From NCBI GenBank assembly GCA_003531155.1, contig DQHR01000116.1, positions 12,430 through 31,181 on the forward strand: a DNA stretch of 18,752 nucleotides, written 5' to 3'. This document shows, piece after piece, positions 8,970-15,700 of the stretch. Every line of letters starts with the position of its first letter. The stretch's first letter is position 1. Under the pieces are notes generated by a model. That model ran no database searches and was not told the DNA's origin. It saw only the letters and a list, made by a program, of their open reading frames with translations. Source of the stretch: Bacteroidales bacterium. Its GTDB lineage: Bacteria > Bacteroidota > Bacteroidia > Bacteroidales > Tenuifilaceae. The position numbers were made by a program, and so were the translations under genes.

Positions 8970-9249
8970 TTATAACGAATCATACAAATCCTTCTAATCA
9001 GGATTTAAGTTATTTATTAGATTTTCCTTAAACTCACGTTTCCACTTCTTCATTCTCTTTTCTTGCTCAATTGCAAGTCTGATATCCTCAAATTTCTCAA
9101 ACCAAATCAGTTTCACACAATTATACTTTTTTGTGAACCCTTCATTCTGCCCTGTTTTATTCTCAAATACTCTTCTCTTCAAATCATTTGTAACACTTAT
9201 ATAGAGAACCTTATTATTAATATTTGTCATCATATATAAGGTAGTACAT
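8970..9249 (-). pseudogene. Decayed GIY-YIG endonuclease gene
   Basis: The longest open frame (9233-8994, 79 residues) matches short GIY-YIG proteins of the YhbQ/UPF0213 type: NDLKRRVFENK with the conserved Arg, EGFTKKYN, and a terminal EKRMKKWKREFK stretch. Three lesions are visible. First, an ATG at 9249 with AGAGAGG upstream starts MYYL, the expected first strand, but is one base out of frame with the body because of an extra base within 9231-9240. Second, the second motif reads YIS instead of YIG. Third, the body ends NPD then TAG (8994-8996), and the same frame continues KDLYDSL to TAA at 8970, where relatives have NP[ED]WKDL, so a Trp codon has become amber. A functional 79-residue product from the internal ATG cannot be excluded, but it would lack the first GIY strand. 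Confidence 0.75.
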
Positions 9250-9270
9250 AATACCTCTCTTTATTTAGTT

Positions 9271-9298
9271 AAAAAGATTCCGGGACTTCACCCGGAAT
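9271..9298 (-). terminator. Terminator-like hairpin between wtpA and wtpB
   Basis: On the minus strand the second palindrome folds into a perfect 8-bp GC-containing stem (9291-9298 with 9277-9284, loop of 6) followed by CTTTTT (9276-9271). It stands about 10 bases after the wtpA stop. It has the form of an intrinsic terminator and may reduce transcription into wtpB and wtpC; the strength is not known. Confidence 0.55.
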
Positions 9299-9301
9299 GA
9301 C
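9275..9301 (-). repeat. Palindromic repeat, copy 2
   Basis: A 27-bp unit, the inverted partner of 8941-8967 with three differences (repeat positions 12, 14 and 21). Its stem attccggg / cccggaat is perfect. It bounds the GIY-YIG remnant on the wtpA side and doubles as the terminator-like hairpin after wtpA. I see no other copies in the window. Confidence 0.85.
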
Positions 9302-9308
9302 AGTAGTG

Positions 9309-10271
9309 TTATTTCTTTATTGCAAATGGCTTTAACACCTCAGGAATACTATCATACGATGCTGTTGCAGCAGGCACAATTGCTGTTTGCCCCATTTTTC
9401 TCATGATTGCTTGTCCACCATTTGCCTCAAGGAAATACTTAACAAACTCATACGCAAGCTTCGGATTTGGAGAGTTCTTTGGGATTGTTAACCCGTAAAT
9501 CATAGGTTCACCAACCATTGTAATTACTGACTCGGGAGTTTTCCCTTTAACCTCAGCGGTTACAGTTTTGTAAAGATCATCAAAAGCTATGTTTGACAGA
9601 TTGATCTCTTGAGGTAACTCCAAATATCTTAATCCATGCTGAATTGCCACTGATTTGTATAAGAAAATATAATCTATAGTATTGCTTTCAAGCAATGCAA
9701 GTAGATCAACTTCTTTAGGACGAATGTACTTCTTATCCTTATCAAGAATTAACTTCGATAAATCTGGCTTTAAATATAATTTCTCGGCAAGTTTCACTGT
9801 CATTACAGATCTGTAACCACAAGGGTCTGAATTGGGGTCACTTCGACCGAAGGCTACATCTTGGGTTAAAAGAATATCATACCAATTATCTTTGCTGATA
9901 TCATTAGCATGCCTCGATTTATCGTGATAAACGATGGCCATTTCGTTGCCTGCAAAAGGGATATTCCACGATGCAAACTGAGGAATTAGCAACTTATCAA
10001 TAACCTTATAATCTGCGGAAGCCAAGATATCACAAGATTTGTTTAGTTCTGTGATTTTGCGGGCACACTCAACGCTACCAGCACTTTCTAGTTTAAAGGT
10101 TACATTTGGATTGATCTTCTTAAAACTATCAACTGCTGCTTTCATGGGCAACGAAAGACTACCAGCATGAAAAATAGTAAGTTCACCTGTTAACTTCTCC
10201 TTTTTCTCTTTTTGATTAGTATTACAACCTATAAGACTAACAGTTACAATTAAAATGAATATTCTATTCAT
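9309..10271 (-). CDS. wtpA: Tungstate/molybdate-binding lipoprotein (ABC importer)
   Basis: A 320-residue substrate-binding protein. A lipobox (LIGC, Cys16) follows a short hydrophobic leader, so it should be lipid-anchored at the outer face of the inner membrane. Hallmarks of the WtpA family are all present: IFHAGSLSLPM near the mature start, LESAGSVECARKITEL, ILASADYKVID, WNIPFAGNEMAIVY and FGRSDPNSDPCGYR. These segments line the oxyanion site in archaeal WtpA, which binds tungstate and molybdate with six-fold coordination; the preference of this protein cannot be told by eye. It starts 15 bases after the regulator gene and precedes the repeat-bounded island, then wtpB and wtpC. Length is normal for the family and no lesions are seen. 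Confidence 0.95.
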   Translation of the reverse strand: MNRIFILIVTVSLIGCNTNQKEKKEKLTGELTIFHAGSLSLPMKAAVDSFKKINPNVTFKLESAGSVECARKITELNKSCDILASADYKVIDKLLIPQFASWNIPFAGNEMAIVYHDKSRHANDISKDNWYDILLTQDVAFGRSDPNSDPCGYRSVMTVKLAEKLYLKPDLSKLILDKDKKYIRPKEVDLLALLESNTIDYIFLYKSVAIQHGLRYLELPQEINLSNIAFDDLYKTVTAEVKGKTPESVITMVGEPMIYGLTIPKNSPNPKLAYEFVKYFLEANGGQAIMRKMGQTAIVPAATASYDSIPEVLKPFAIKK

Positions 10272-10286
10272 AAATCTGATTTAGTA

Positions 10287-10667
10287 TTATTCGTTAATTT
10301 TCTTAAAAAAATCTTTTACAATGCGCTTAACCGAAGCATCGAACTCAACCCTTAATTCTTTATAAGCTTCAATTAATCTGGCACCCTCTGCAGTTAAAAC
10401 TGAATTCCCTCCATCTTTTCCGCCTCTATGCTTTTCAATTAATTGAAATGCAAGAGTCTTTTCCGACTGGCGCACTAACTCCCATGCCTTTCTGTAACTA
10501 ATCTTCATTTTCTCTGCAGCGGCCATCAACGAACCAACCTCACCAACATTGAGTAATAACTCAAAATGTTCTTCAGTTAATATTGGATTTCCATCCTCCT
10601 TATGTTTAAGGTCGATTGAAAAATCTAAAAAGATGTCATAATACTTCGAACCCTTTGAACCTGCCAT
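10287..10667 (-). CDS. ModE-type winged-helix transcriptional regulator (DNA-binding domain only)
   Basis: A protein of 126 residues from the ATG at 10667. Its core is the N-terminal LysR-like winged helix of ModE: HFELLLNVGEVGSLMAAAEK, KISYRKAWELV, KHRGGKDGGNSVLTAEG, and a closing helix ending in KDFFKKINE. E. coli ModE has two C-terminal molybdate-binding Mop/TOBE domains; none is present here, so it would sense the anion through another partner or not at all. It is the first gene of the wtp operon, 15 bases from wtpA, and so probably its regulator (inferred). A longer frame begins at 10748, but the extra 27 residues are hydrophobic, unlike the family, and the -7-like TATATTTG at 10748-10755 would place transcription initiation downstream of that codon. 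I therefore favour 10667. Confidence 0.85.
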   Translation of the reverse strand: MAGSKGSKYYDIFLDFSIDLKHKEDGNPILTEEHFELLLNVGEVGSLMAAAEKMKISYRKAWELVRQSEKTLAFQLIEKHRGGKDGGNSVLTAEGARLIEAYKELRVEFDASVKRIVKDFFKKINE

Positions 10668-10747
10668 AACGATTACTGTTAGGTATTTTTTTACATATCG
10701 AAAAACAAATAAAAACGGATATATGACCCGCTTGCTAACAATGGTCA

Positions 10748-10773
10748 CAAATATAATAATATTCCCCTTCCAA
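10748..10773 (-). promoter_or_regulatory. Candidate promoter of the wtp operon
   Basis: TATATTTG (10748-10755, minus strand) fits TAnnTTTG exactly. A TTTTGG element (TTG at 10771-10773) lies 15 nt upstream, shorter than the usual 19-21. It is the only good -7 match before the regulator gene in this divergent region. Confidence 0.4.
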
Positions 10774-10925
10774 AAGGTTTAGTCTACTCAAATTGGTAAG
10801 AGTTAAGAAATCAAGTAAGATCTTTTCGAACAAACATCATTTGCTAATGTTGTTTAGAATGATTCTATTTTATTTTTTGTTTATGAAACATGATTTCCGT
10901 TATGTACTTTTTTTCATATCGACAT

Positions 10926-10933
10926 TATATTTA
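10926..10933 (+). promoter_or_regulatory. Candidate -7 element of pruA
   Basis: TATATTTA lies 18 bases before the pruA start codon and differs from TAnnTTTG only in the last base. No clear -33 element is seen. Transcripts would have a very short leader. The rest of this divergent gap (10668-10951) shows only a small palindrome, AGAATGATTCT at 10856-10866. Confidence 0.35.
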
Positions 10934-10951
10934 CAGAAATTTTAAACAGCT

Positions 10952-12589
10952 ATGAATAACGCAATTTTTAAGTTCGAACGTCCTAAGAATGAGCCAATAC
11001 TTGGCTACGAGCCTTGCTCAAAGGAAAGAGTTGCTCTGGAAAAAGAGTTAAAAACATTATCCGAATCGATAATGGATATACCACTAATAATAGGTGGTAA
11101 AGAAATAAGAACAGGCAACACGGGTAAAGTAGTAATGCCCCATAATCACTCTCATGTTTTGGCCAACTACCATTTGGCAAGCGAGAAAGAAGTAAACATG
11201 GCCATTGAAACTGCTCTCGAAGCTCATAAAACATGGTCAAACACATCATGGGTTGAGCGATTAAGCATAACAGTAAAAGCAGCTGAACTCATCTCAAAAA
11301 AGTATCGAGCATTAATGAATGCAGCCACGATGCTCGGTCAAAGCAAAAGCGTATACCAAGCAGAAATAGACTGTGTTTGCGAATCTGTTGACTTCCTTCG
11401 ATTCAACGCACATTACATCTCCGAGATTTATAATCAACAGCCACTATCGGACTCGGGTGTAATAAATCGATTAGAGTATAGACCTCTTGAAGGATTTATT
11501 TTTTCGGTTACACCATTCAATTTTACAGCCATCGCATCAAATTTAAATATGGCACCTATTTTAATGGGTAATGTAATGGTATGGAAACCAGCCACAACCT
11601 CTATCCTATCTAACTATATATTAATGAAAATTTTTAAAGAGGCTGGACTACCCGATGGTGTATTAAACTTTATCCCTGGAAAAGGTTCAACCATAGGAAA
11701 TCAGGTATTTGCTCATCCAATGCTTGCTGGTGTCCATTTTACTGGTTCAACCGAAACATTCAACCATTTCTGGAAAACTGTTGCAAATAATCTTGGAAAC
11801 TATCGCTCTTACCCAAAGATGATTGGCGAAACTGGTGGGAAAGATTTTATTTTCATGCATCCGAGCGCTGGAATTGATGAGGTTGCTACTGCTGCAGTTC
11901 GTGGTGCTTTTGAGTATCAAGGTCAAAAATGTTCGGCAGCATCAAGAGCTTACATTCCCAAATCAGCCTGGCCAAAAGTTAAGGAACGAATGGTTGAAAT
12001 GCTTTCAACCATTAAAATTGGAGATCCAACCGATTACACAAACTTCATGAATGCAGTAATTGACGAAGCGTCATTTACTAATATTATGGATTATATCAAA
12101 AAAGCGAAAGATGCTGGAGGTGAAATAATTTTTGGAGGAATTGGTGATAAAACTCAAGGTTTTTTTGTTCAACCAACAGTTATTCTAACATCTGATCCAC
12201 ACTCAATTACAATGGAGGAGGAGATTTTCGGGCCAGTCCTAACCATTTATGTTTATGATGATAAGGATTTTGAAAAGACACTAGAGATTTGCGATAAAAC
12301 ATCACCTTACGCTTTAACAGGTGCAATCTTCTCAACCGATAGAGATGCTTTGAATACAGCATGCAGAGTTCTTCGCTATGCAGCTGGAAATTTCTACTTT
12401 AACGACAAGCCAACCGGTGCAGTTGTAGGACAACAACCCTTTGGTGGTTCAAGAGCAAGTGGTACTAATGATAAATCTGGTGGTCCTTTAAATCTATTTA
12501 GATGGACTAATCCACGAACGATAAAAGAGAATTTAAATCCTCCAACAGATTATAGGTATCCTTTTATGAGCGATGCTAAATGTAAATAA
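10952..12589 (+). CDS. pruA: L-glutamate gamma-semialdehyde (1-pyrroline-5-carboxylate) dehydrogenase
   Basis: A 545-residue cytoplasmic aldehyde dehydrogenase that oxidises glutamate semialdehyde, derived from proline via pyrroline-5-carboxylate, to glutamate with NAD+. It is of the monofunctional ALDH4-like type, the usual length in Bacteroidota, not the large PutA fusion. The cofactor fold carries VTPFNFTAIASNLNMAPIL and VMVWKPA. The general-base Glu293 lies in MIGETGGKDF and the catalytic Cys327 in YQGQKCSAASRAY. Later motifs are EEIFGPVLTIYVYDD, YFNDKPTGAVVGQQPFGGS and SGTNDKSGGP. Nothing is missing or displaced. It is transcribed alone, divergent from the wtp operon, and ends at a strong terminator. 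No proline dehydrogenase gene is adjacent in this window. Confidence 0.96.
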   Translation: MNNAIFKFERPKNEPILGYEPCSKERVALEKELKTLSESIMDIPLIIGGKEIRTGNTGKVVMPHNHSHVLANYHLASEKEVNMAIETALEAHKTWSNTSWVERLSITVKAAELISKKYRALMNAATMLGQSKSVYQAEIDCVCESVDFLRFNAHYISEIYNQQPLSDSGVINRLEYRPLEGFIFSVTPFNFTAIASNLNMAPILMGNVMVWKPATTSILSNYILMKIFKEAGLPDGVLNFIPGKGSTIGNQVFAHPMLAGVHFTGSTETFNHFWKTVANNLGNYRSYPKMIGETGGKDFIFMHPSAGIDEVATAAVRGAFEYQGQKCSAASRAYIPKSAWPKVKERMVEMLSTIKIGDPTDYTNFMNAVIDEASFTNIMDYIKKAKDAGGEIIFGGIGDKTQGFFVQPTVILTSDPHSITMEEEIFGPVLTIYVYDDKDFEKTLEICDKTSPYALTGAIFSTDRDALNTACRVLRYAAGNFYFNDKPTGAVVGQQPFGGSRASGTNDKSGGPLNLFRWTNPRTIKENLNPPTDYRYPFMSDAKCK

Positions 12590-12595
12590 TACACA

Positions 12596-12637
12596 AAAGC
12601 CTGCTGGGAATCCACAGCAGGCTTTTTGTTTTTTTGT
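12596..12637 (+). terminator. Rho-independent terminator of pruA
   Basis: An 11-bp perfect stem (12596-12606 with 12615-12625, core gcctgctg / cagcaggc) with an 8-nt loop is followed by tttttgttttttt. It sits 7 bases after the pruA stop. Read on the minus strand the same stem is followed by a weaker T run, so it may also serve the convergent T9SS gene. Confidence 0.93.
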
Positions 12638-12646
12638 AATAAACTT

Positions 12647-13675
12647 TTATAATTCAAGTATCTTTCGAGTTGTCTCATAATTGTTCACCTTAACCTTAAT
12701 AATATAAGTTCCCTTAGCAAGTCCAATTCCTTTTGCTGAGAAATTATAGGTTTGATCACCGGCCTCTTGGTAATGGTCTGCAAGTATTGAAACACGTTTA
12801 CCAATCAAATCATAAACAGATATATTTACCCGAGCCCTATCCTCAACATGCAAATTGATGTTTACTTTATCATAATAAGGGTTAGGGAATACCTCTAATT
12901 TATAATTCGAAGCAGAACTGATTAGGTTATCACTCAACATTATCACATTTGAATTATAGGCTGCTTTGGCTGAAAAATTTGTTTGTCCATTCTCGAATGT
13001 ATAAGTGCTCTTGATAAATACTAAAATTGGAAAACGATGCTCGTTAACGTACCACCTATGTGTAATTTCTTCAATTTTCACATTGCTTCCATTCAAATTC
13101 TGATCATAAGTTTTTATTTCCTTAACTCTTAATGCATTCTTAAATGATTTTCCTTCAGGTAAAATCAATGTTCCAATTCCATCTCCGCTTACCTGGTAAG
13201 TTCCTGACAGTTTACCAATCTCTTTGTTGTCAGAAAGATACACCCCATTAAAATTACCATTATAAAAACTGTTGTATGAAAACGGGTAGCGCATCTTCAC
13301 AAAGGGTTTTGAATACTCTATTACAAAAGTTCCATTACTCGATTGATAACCATACTGCTCTAGAACGCTACTATTAGAGTTAAAAAAGAAATAACTTCCA
13401 AACTCTTCGAGCATAGTATTGGATGTAGCAAATCTTTCAGTTCCTTTAGCAATTGAGGGGCTTTTAACACTACCTAAAAAGTTATTCGTTGCCTCAAGCA
13501 CTGAAAAGTCCCAAGTAACATTCTGTCCCTCAACTCCCGGATCTAAATATTTAGTAAGAATCATTGGATTCTGCTCGTCTGGTAATAATCCATGGGATTT
13601 AAAGGTTAGGATTGTTTGTGCCTTAATGCCTACGGCTAAAATTAATCCAACTGCGAGTATTATTATTCTTTTCAT
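12647..13675 (-). CDS. Secreted protein with type IX secretion C-terminal sorting domain
   Basis: A 342-residue protein from the ATG at 13675. An upstream in-frame ATG at 13708 lies within the promoter-like sequence and would add 11 polar residues before the signal peptide. Residues 1-20 are a signal peptide ending KAQ. Residues about 258-342 form the T9SS type A sorting domain: YKLEVFPNPYYDKVNINL, then VNISVYDLIGKRV, then GLAKGTYIIKVKV. This domain directs the protein through the outer membrane and is normally removed on delivery. The middle part (about 21-255) contains the pattern GVEGQNVTWDFSVLEA, seen at the start of many secreted Bacteroidota proteins, but no catalytic motif that I recognise. 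It is a single gene with its own promoter-like site, so function beyond secretion and surface display is unknown. Confidence 0.85.
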   Translation of the reverse strand: MKRIIILAVGLILAVGIKAQTILTFKSHGLLPDEQNPMILTKYLDPGVEGQNVTWDFSVLEATNNFLGSVKSPSIAKGTERFATSNTMLEEFGSYFFFNSNSSVLEQYGYQSSNGTFVIEYSKPFVKMRYPFSYNSFYNGNFNGVYLSDNKEIGKLSGTYQVSGDGIGTLILPEGKSFKNALRVKEIKTYDQNLNGSNVKIEEITHRWYVNEHRFPILVFIKSTYTFENGQTNFSAKAAYNSNVIMLSDNLISSASNYKLEVFPNPYYDKVNINLHVEDRARVNISVYDLIGKRVSILADHYQEAGDQTYNFSAKGIGLAKGTYIIKVKVNNYETTRKILEL

Positions 13676-13697
13676 CTCTTTAAGTTTTGAACCTGAG

Positions 13698-13728
13698 TAA
13701 ATATACAAACATTTACAAATATTGTCAA
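13698..13728 (-). promoter_or_regulatory. Promoter of the T9SS-sorted protein gene
   Basis: On the minus strand, TTG (13728-13726) is followed after exactly 20 nt by TATATTTA (13705-13698), one base short of TAnnTTTG. The spacing is as expected for the Bacteroidota primary sigma factor, and the ATG follows 22 bases later. Confidence 0.55.
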
Positions 13729-13769
13729 CCTTTACGGATAGAGATACAAATAACAGTCCAATTTTAAAT

Positions 13770-14591
13770 TTAGAAATTCTTACGCTCTATTACATATTTT
13801 GATAATAAATAAAACAGTCCAATATAAGCTAGGCATACCAATGCAGCAAACCAAACATTTAGATTTTCAGGCATTAAACCCATACTTTGAAAACTTGGAG
13901 ACTTACCATTAATCTGAATCAACTGTTTGGAGGTTATGCCTAAAAAGTCAGGCATTGGTGTTAAGTTCGATATAATTTTAATTGGAAAAAATCGATCAAT
14001 TGAATCAGGAAAGAACGCCCTGAGAATTGGCTCTCCAGGGAAAAAGAATAGTATAAACGTTACAATTGATATAGCATTATTCTTTAATACAAGAGCGAAA
14101 AGCATTCCAAGCATCATATAGGCAAATGATTGAATGAAAAGCACAAAAACAAATGGTGACTTCTCAAAAACACTAGAAATGGTGATAGAATCGGAATATA
14201 CAAAACCTAATAAGAAGCTAGATAGAAGAACCAAGACCAAAGCATAAATAGAAAGTGTTGCCATAACTATCATTTTAGCATTAAGCAGCTGATTGCGACT
14301 AACGCCATCTATTATCTGTTTCCTGAATGTTCTAAACTGAAACTCATTACCAACAAGTATAATTGCAAGAATTCCAAGTAAAATATTGAACCAACTACCT
14401 ATCCAAGATAATGTTTCCCATACATAAGGGAATGAGACTAAGATATCGAGCTTTATACCCTGAAATTGAAGATTAACTCTAGAACCAATTACAACTACCA
14501 ATAAAAATAATACTGCATGAAGTATAACAATAGTTCTGAAACCAGGGTAACCTAATGTTTTAATAAATTCAAGTTTTAATATATTTCTCAT
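13770..14591 (-). CDS. ABC-2 type transporter permease
   Basis: A 273-residue inner-membrane protein with about six hydrophobic helices (near 20-38, 62-84, 105-131, 147-169, 175-190 and 247-268). Between helices two and three it has the segment VGNEFQFRTFRKQIIDGVSR, typical of ABC-2 permeases in which this cytoplasmic region contacts the ATPase. It starts 5 bases after the stop of the ATPase gene, so the two are cotranscribed and surely form one transporter. Small permeases of this class export peptides, lantibiotics, lipids or drugs; the substrate cannot be told from the sequence. Confidence 0.85.
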   Translation of the reverse strand: MRNILKLEFIKTLGYPGFRTIVILHAVLFLLVVVIGSRVNLQFQGIKLDILVSFPYVWETLSWIGSWFNILLGILAIILVGNEFQFRTFRKQIIDGVSRNQLLNAKMIVMATLSIYALVLVLLSSFLLGFVYSDSITISSVFEKSPFVFVLFIQSFAYMMLGMLFALVLKNNAISIVTFILFFFPGEPILRAFFPDSIDRFFPIKIISNLTPMPDFLGITSKQLIQINGKSPSFQSMGLMPENLNVWFAALVCLAYIGLFYLLSKYVIERKNF

Positions 14592-14596
14592 GGCTC

Positions 14597-15499
14597 TTAC
14601 AATTTTTCAGGTTTACCAACTAATTCTAGGAATTGTGACTCAAGAGTTTTGTGTCTTAATTCAATTCTACTTAAAGCAATACCACAACCAATAAGCCATG
14701 TATTAAGCGCAGAAGGTGAATAGTCATCCACAAGTTCAACTAAAAGAGTAGAATTCTCAATACCAATTAACTTGCAGTTTGCATTCTGCCCAAGTTGAAC
14801 TTTTAACAAATCCAAATCATCAGACTCAAGTAAGACAACTTTCTTTTCATTAAGCAGTTCAGCAACCTTTCCTGATGCAATACATTTCCCTTTTTTCAAA
14901 ATTATCACACTAGGACATACTTTCTCAACTTCGTCGAGGATATGGCTGGCCATAATGATCGTTTTACCCTTCGATGCCTGATGCTTAATTATCTCTCGCA
15001 CTTCTGCAATTCCTTCAGGATCCAACCCATTAGTTGGTTCATCAAGAACAAGCACTTCGGGTTCGCCCAAAAGAGTACTTGCAATTGCCAAACGCTGCTT
15101 CATTCCTAGCGAGAGAGTATAAAACTGTGATTTACTACGCTTTAAAAGACCAACTTCATCCAATACGCGTTGAATATCACCTTCGCCATAACCTCTAGCC
15201 AGAGCTGTTATTTGCAAGTTCTTCTCAAGATTGAGGTACGGGTAAAAATATGGAACTTCGAGCAAAGCCCCGATTCGTTTATTTGCCGATTCACCCTTTA
15301 AACCTTCAAACCAAGTATAACTACCGCTTGTTGGGTTAATTACTGAAAGTATTATTGAAAGTGCTGTTGTTTTTCCGCTACCATTTGGCCCGAGTAAACC
15401 TATAACGTCGCCACGCCTAACGGTAAAAGACAACTGATCAACAGCTGTAATGCTTCCGAATACTTTGCAAATTGAATTTACACTTAGTACTGTTTCCAC
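14597..15499 (-). CDS. ABC-2 type transporter ATP-binding protein
   Basis: A 300-residue ATPase of the CcmA/BcrA-like group. Walker A is GPNGSGKTT at 37-45, the signature LSLGMKQR near 128-135, Walker B VLVLDEPTNGLDPEG near 148, and the switch region ASHILDEVE. Residues from about 215 form a C-terminal extension usual in these export ATPases. The start codon is GTG (15499-15497). An in-frame TAA lies five codons upstream and no ATG occurs in between, so GTG is the best choice. It is the first gene of the exporter operon. A palindrome overlapping a -7-like element lies upstream and may serve control. Function is export by analogy; the substrate is unknown. Confidence 0.9.
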   Translation of the reverse strand: METVLSVNSICKVFGSITAVDQLSFTVRRGDVIGLLGPNGSGKTTALSIILSVINPTSGSYTWFEGLKGESANKRIGALLEVPYFYPYLNLEKNLQITALARGYGEGDIQRVLDEVGLLKRSKSQFYTLSLGMKQRLAIASTLLGEPEVLVLDEPTNGLDPEGIAEVREIIKHQASKGKTIIMASHILDEVEKVCPSVIILKKGKCIASGKVAELLNEKKVVLLESDDLDLLKVQLGQNANCKLIGIENSTLLVELVDDYSPSALNTWLIGCGIALSRIELRHKTLESQFLELVGKPEKL

Positions 15500-15514
15500 A
15501 AGAATATTTTTTAA

Positions 15515-15531
15515 TTAACATGTTAAATATA
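15515..15531 (-). promoter_or_regulatory. -7-like element overlapped by a palindromic operator candidate (exporter operon)
   Basis: TATATTTA (15531-15524, minus strand) resembles the -7 consensus and overlaps the perfect 12-bp palindrome TTAACATGTTAA (15515-15526). The arrangement would let a dimeric repressor block initiation, but no regulator gene is adjacent and no clear -33 element is seen. Confidence 0.35.
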
Positions 15532-15647
15532 ATCTATTTCAGCAATGTAAATAACTAATACAAGAAAGACTGTTTAACTGTTCATTTGTTACAAATTTTC
15601 AGCATTTTCGGTAATCAAGATTTTAGACTCTAAATATCAAACTTTCG

Positions 15648-15681
15648 CAAAATAAATAAGGTTGACACTGCCAACCTTATT
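15648..15681 (-). terminator. Rho-independent terminator of recQ
   Basis: A perfect 10-bp stem (aataaggttg at 15655-15664 with caaccttatt at 15672-15681), loop of 7, is followed on the minus strand by TATTTTG-like T-rich sequence. It lies 20 bases beyond the recQ stop and separates recQ from the exporter operon. Confidence 0.8.
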
Positions 15682-15700
15682 AATATACCTTATATAAATA

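Larger units (their letters stand above)
8941..9301 (-). mobile_element. Putative GIY-YIG/palindrome insertion island in the wtp operon
   Basis: A 361-bp block occupies almost exactly the gap between wtpA (stop at 9309) and wtpB. Its two ends are inverted copies of one 27-bp palindromic repeat, and its interior is a decayed GIY-YIG nuclease gene. Intact wtp operons normally have these genes closely spaced. No target-site duplication is visible outside the repeats. What is seen is the bracketed structure. That it is, or derives from, a mobile unit analogous to REP/RAYT pairs is inference. Confidence 0.5.

Noticed and set aside
8931..9311. Target-site duplication flanking the GIY-YIG island
   Set aside because: Bases just outside the two repeats (gctttt on the left, agtagt on the right) do not match, so no duplication can be claimed.
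10683..10740. Possible ModE operator before the regulator (arms CATATCG and CGGATATATG; also TGTTAG / CTAACA)
   Set aside because: The arms are imperfect or far apart, and the CG lies on the inner side, opposite to the known ModE site arrangement.
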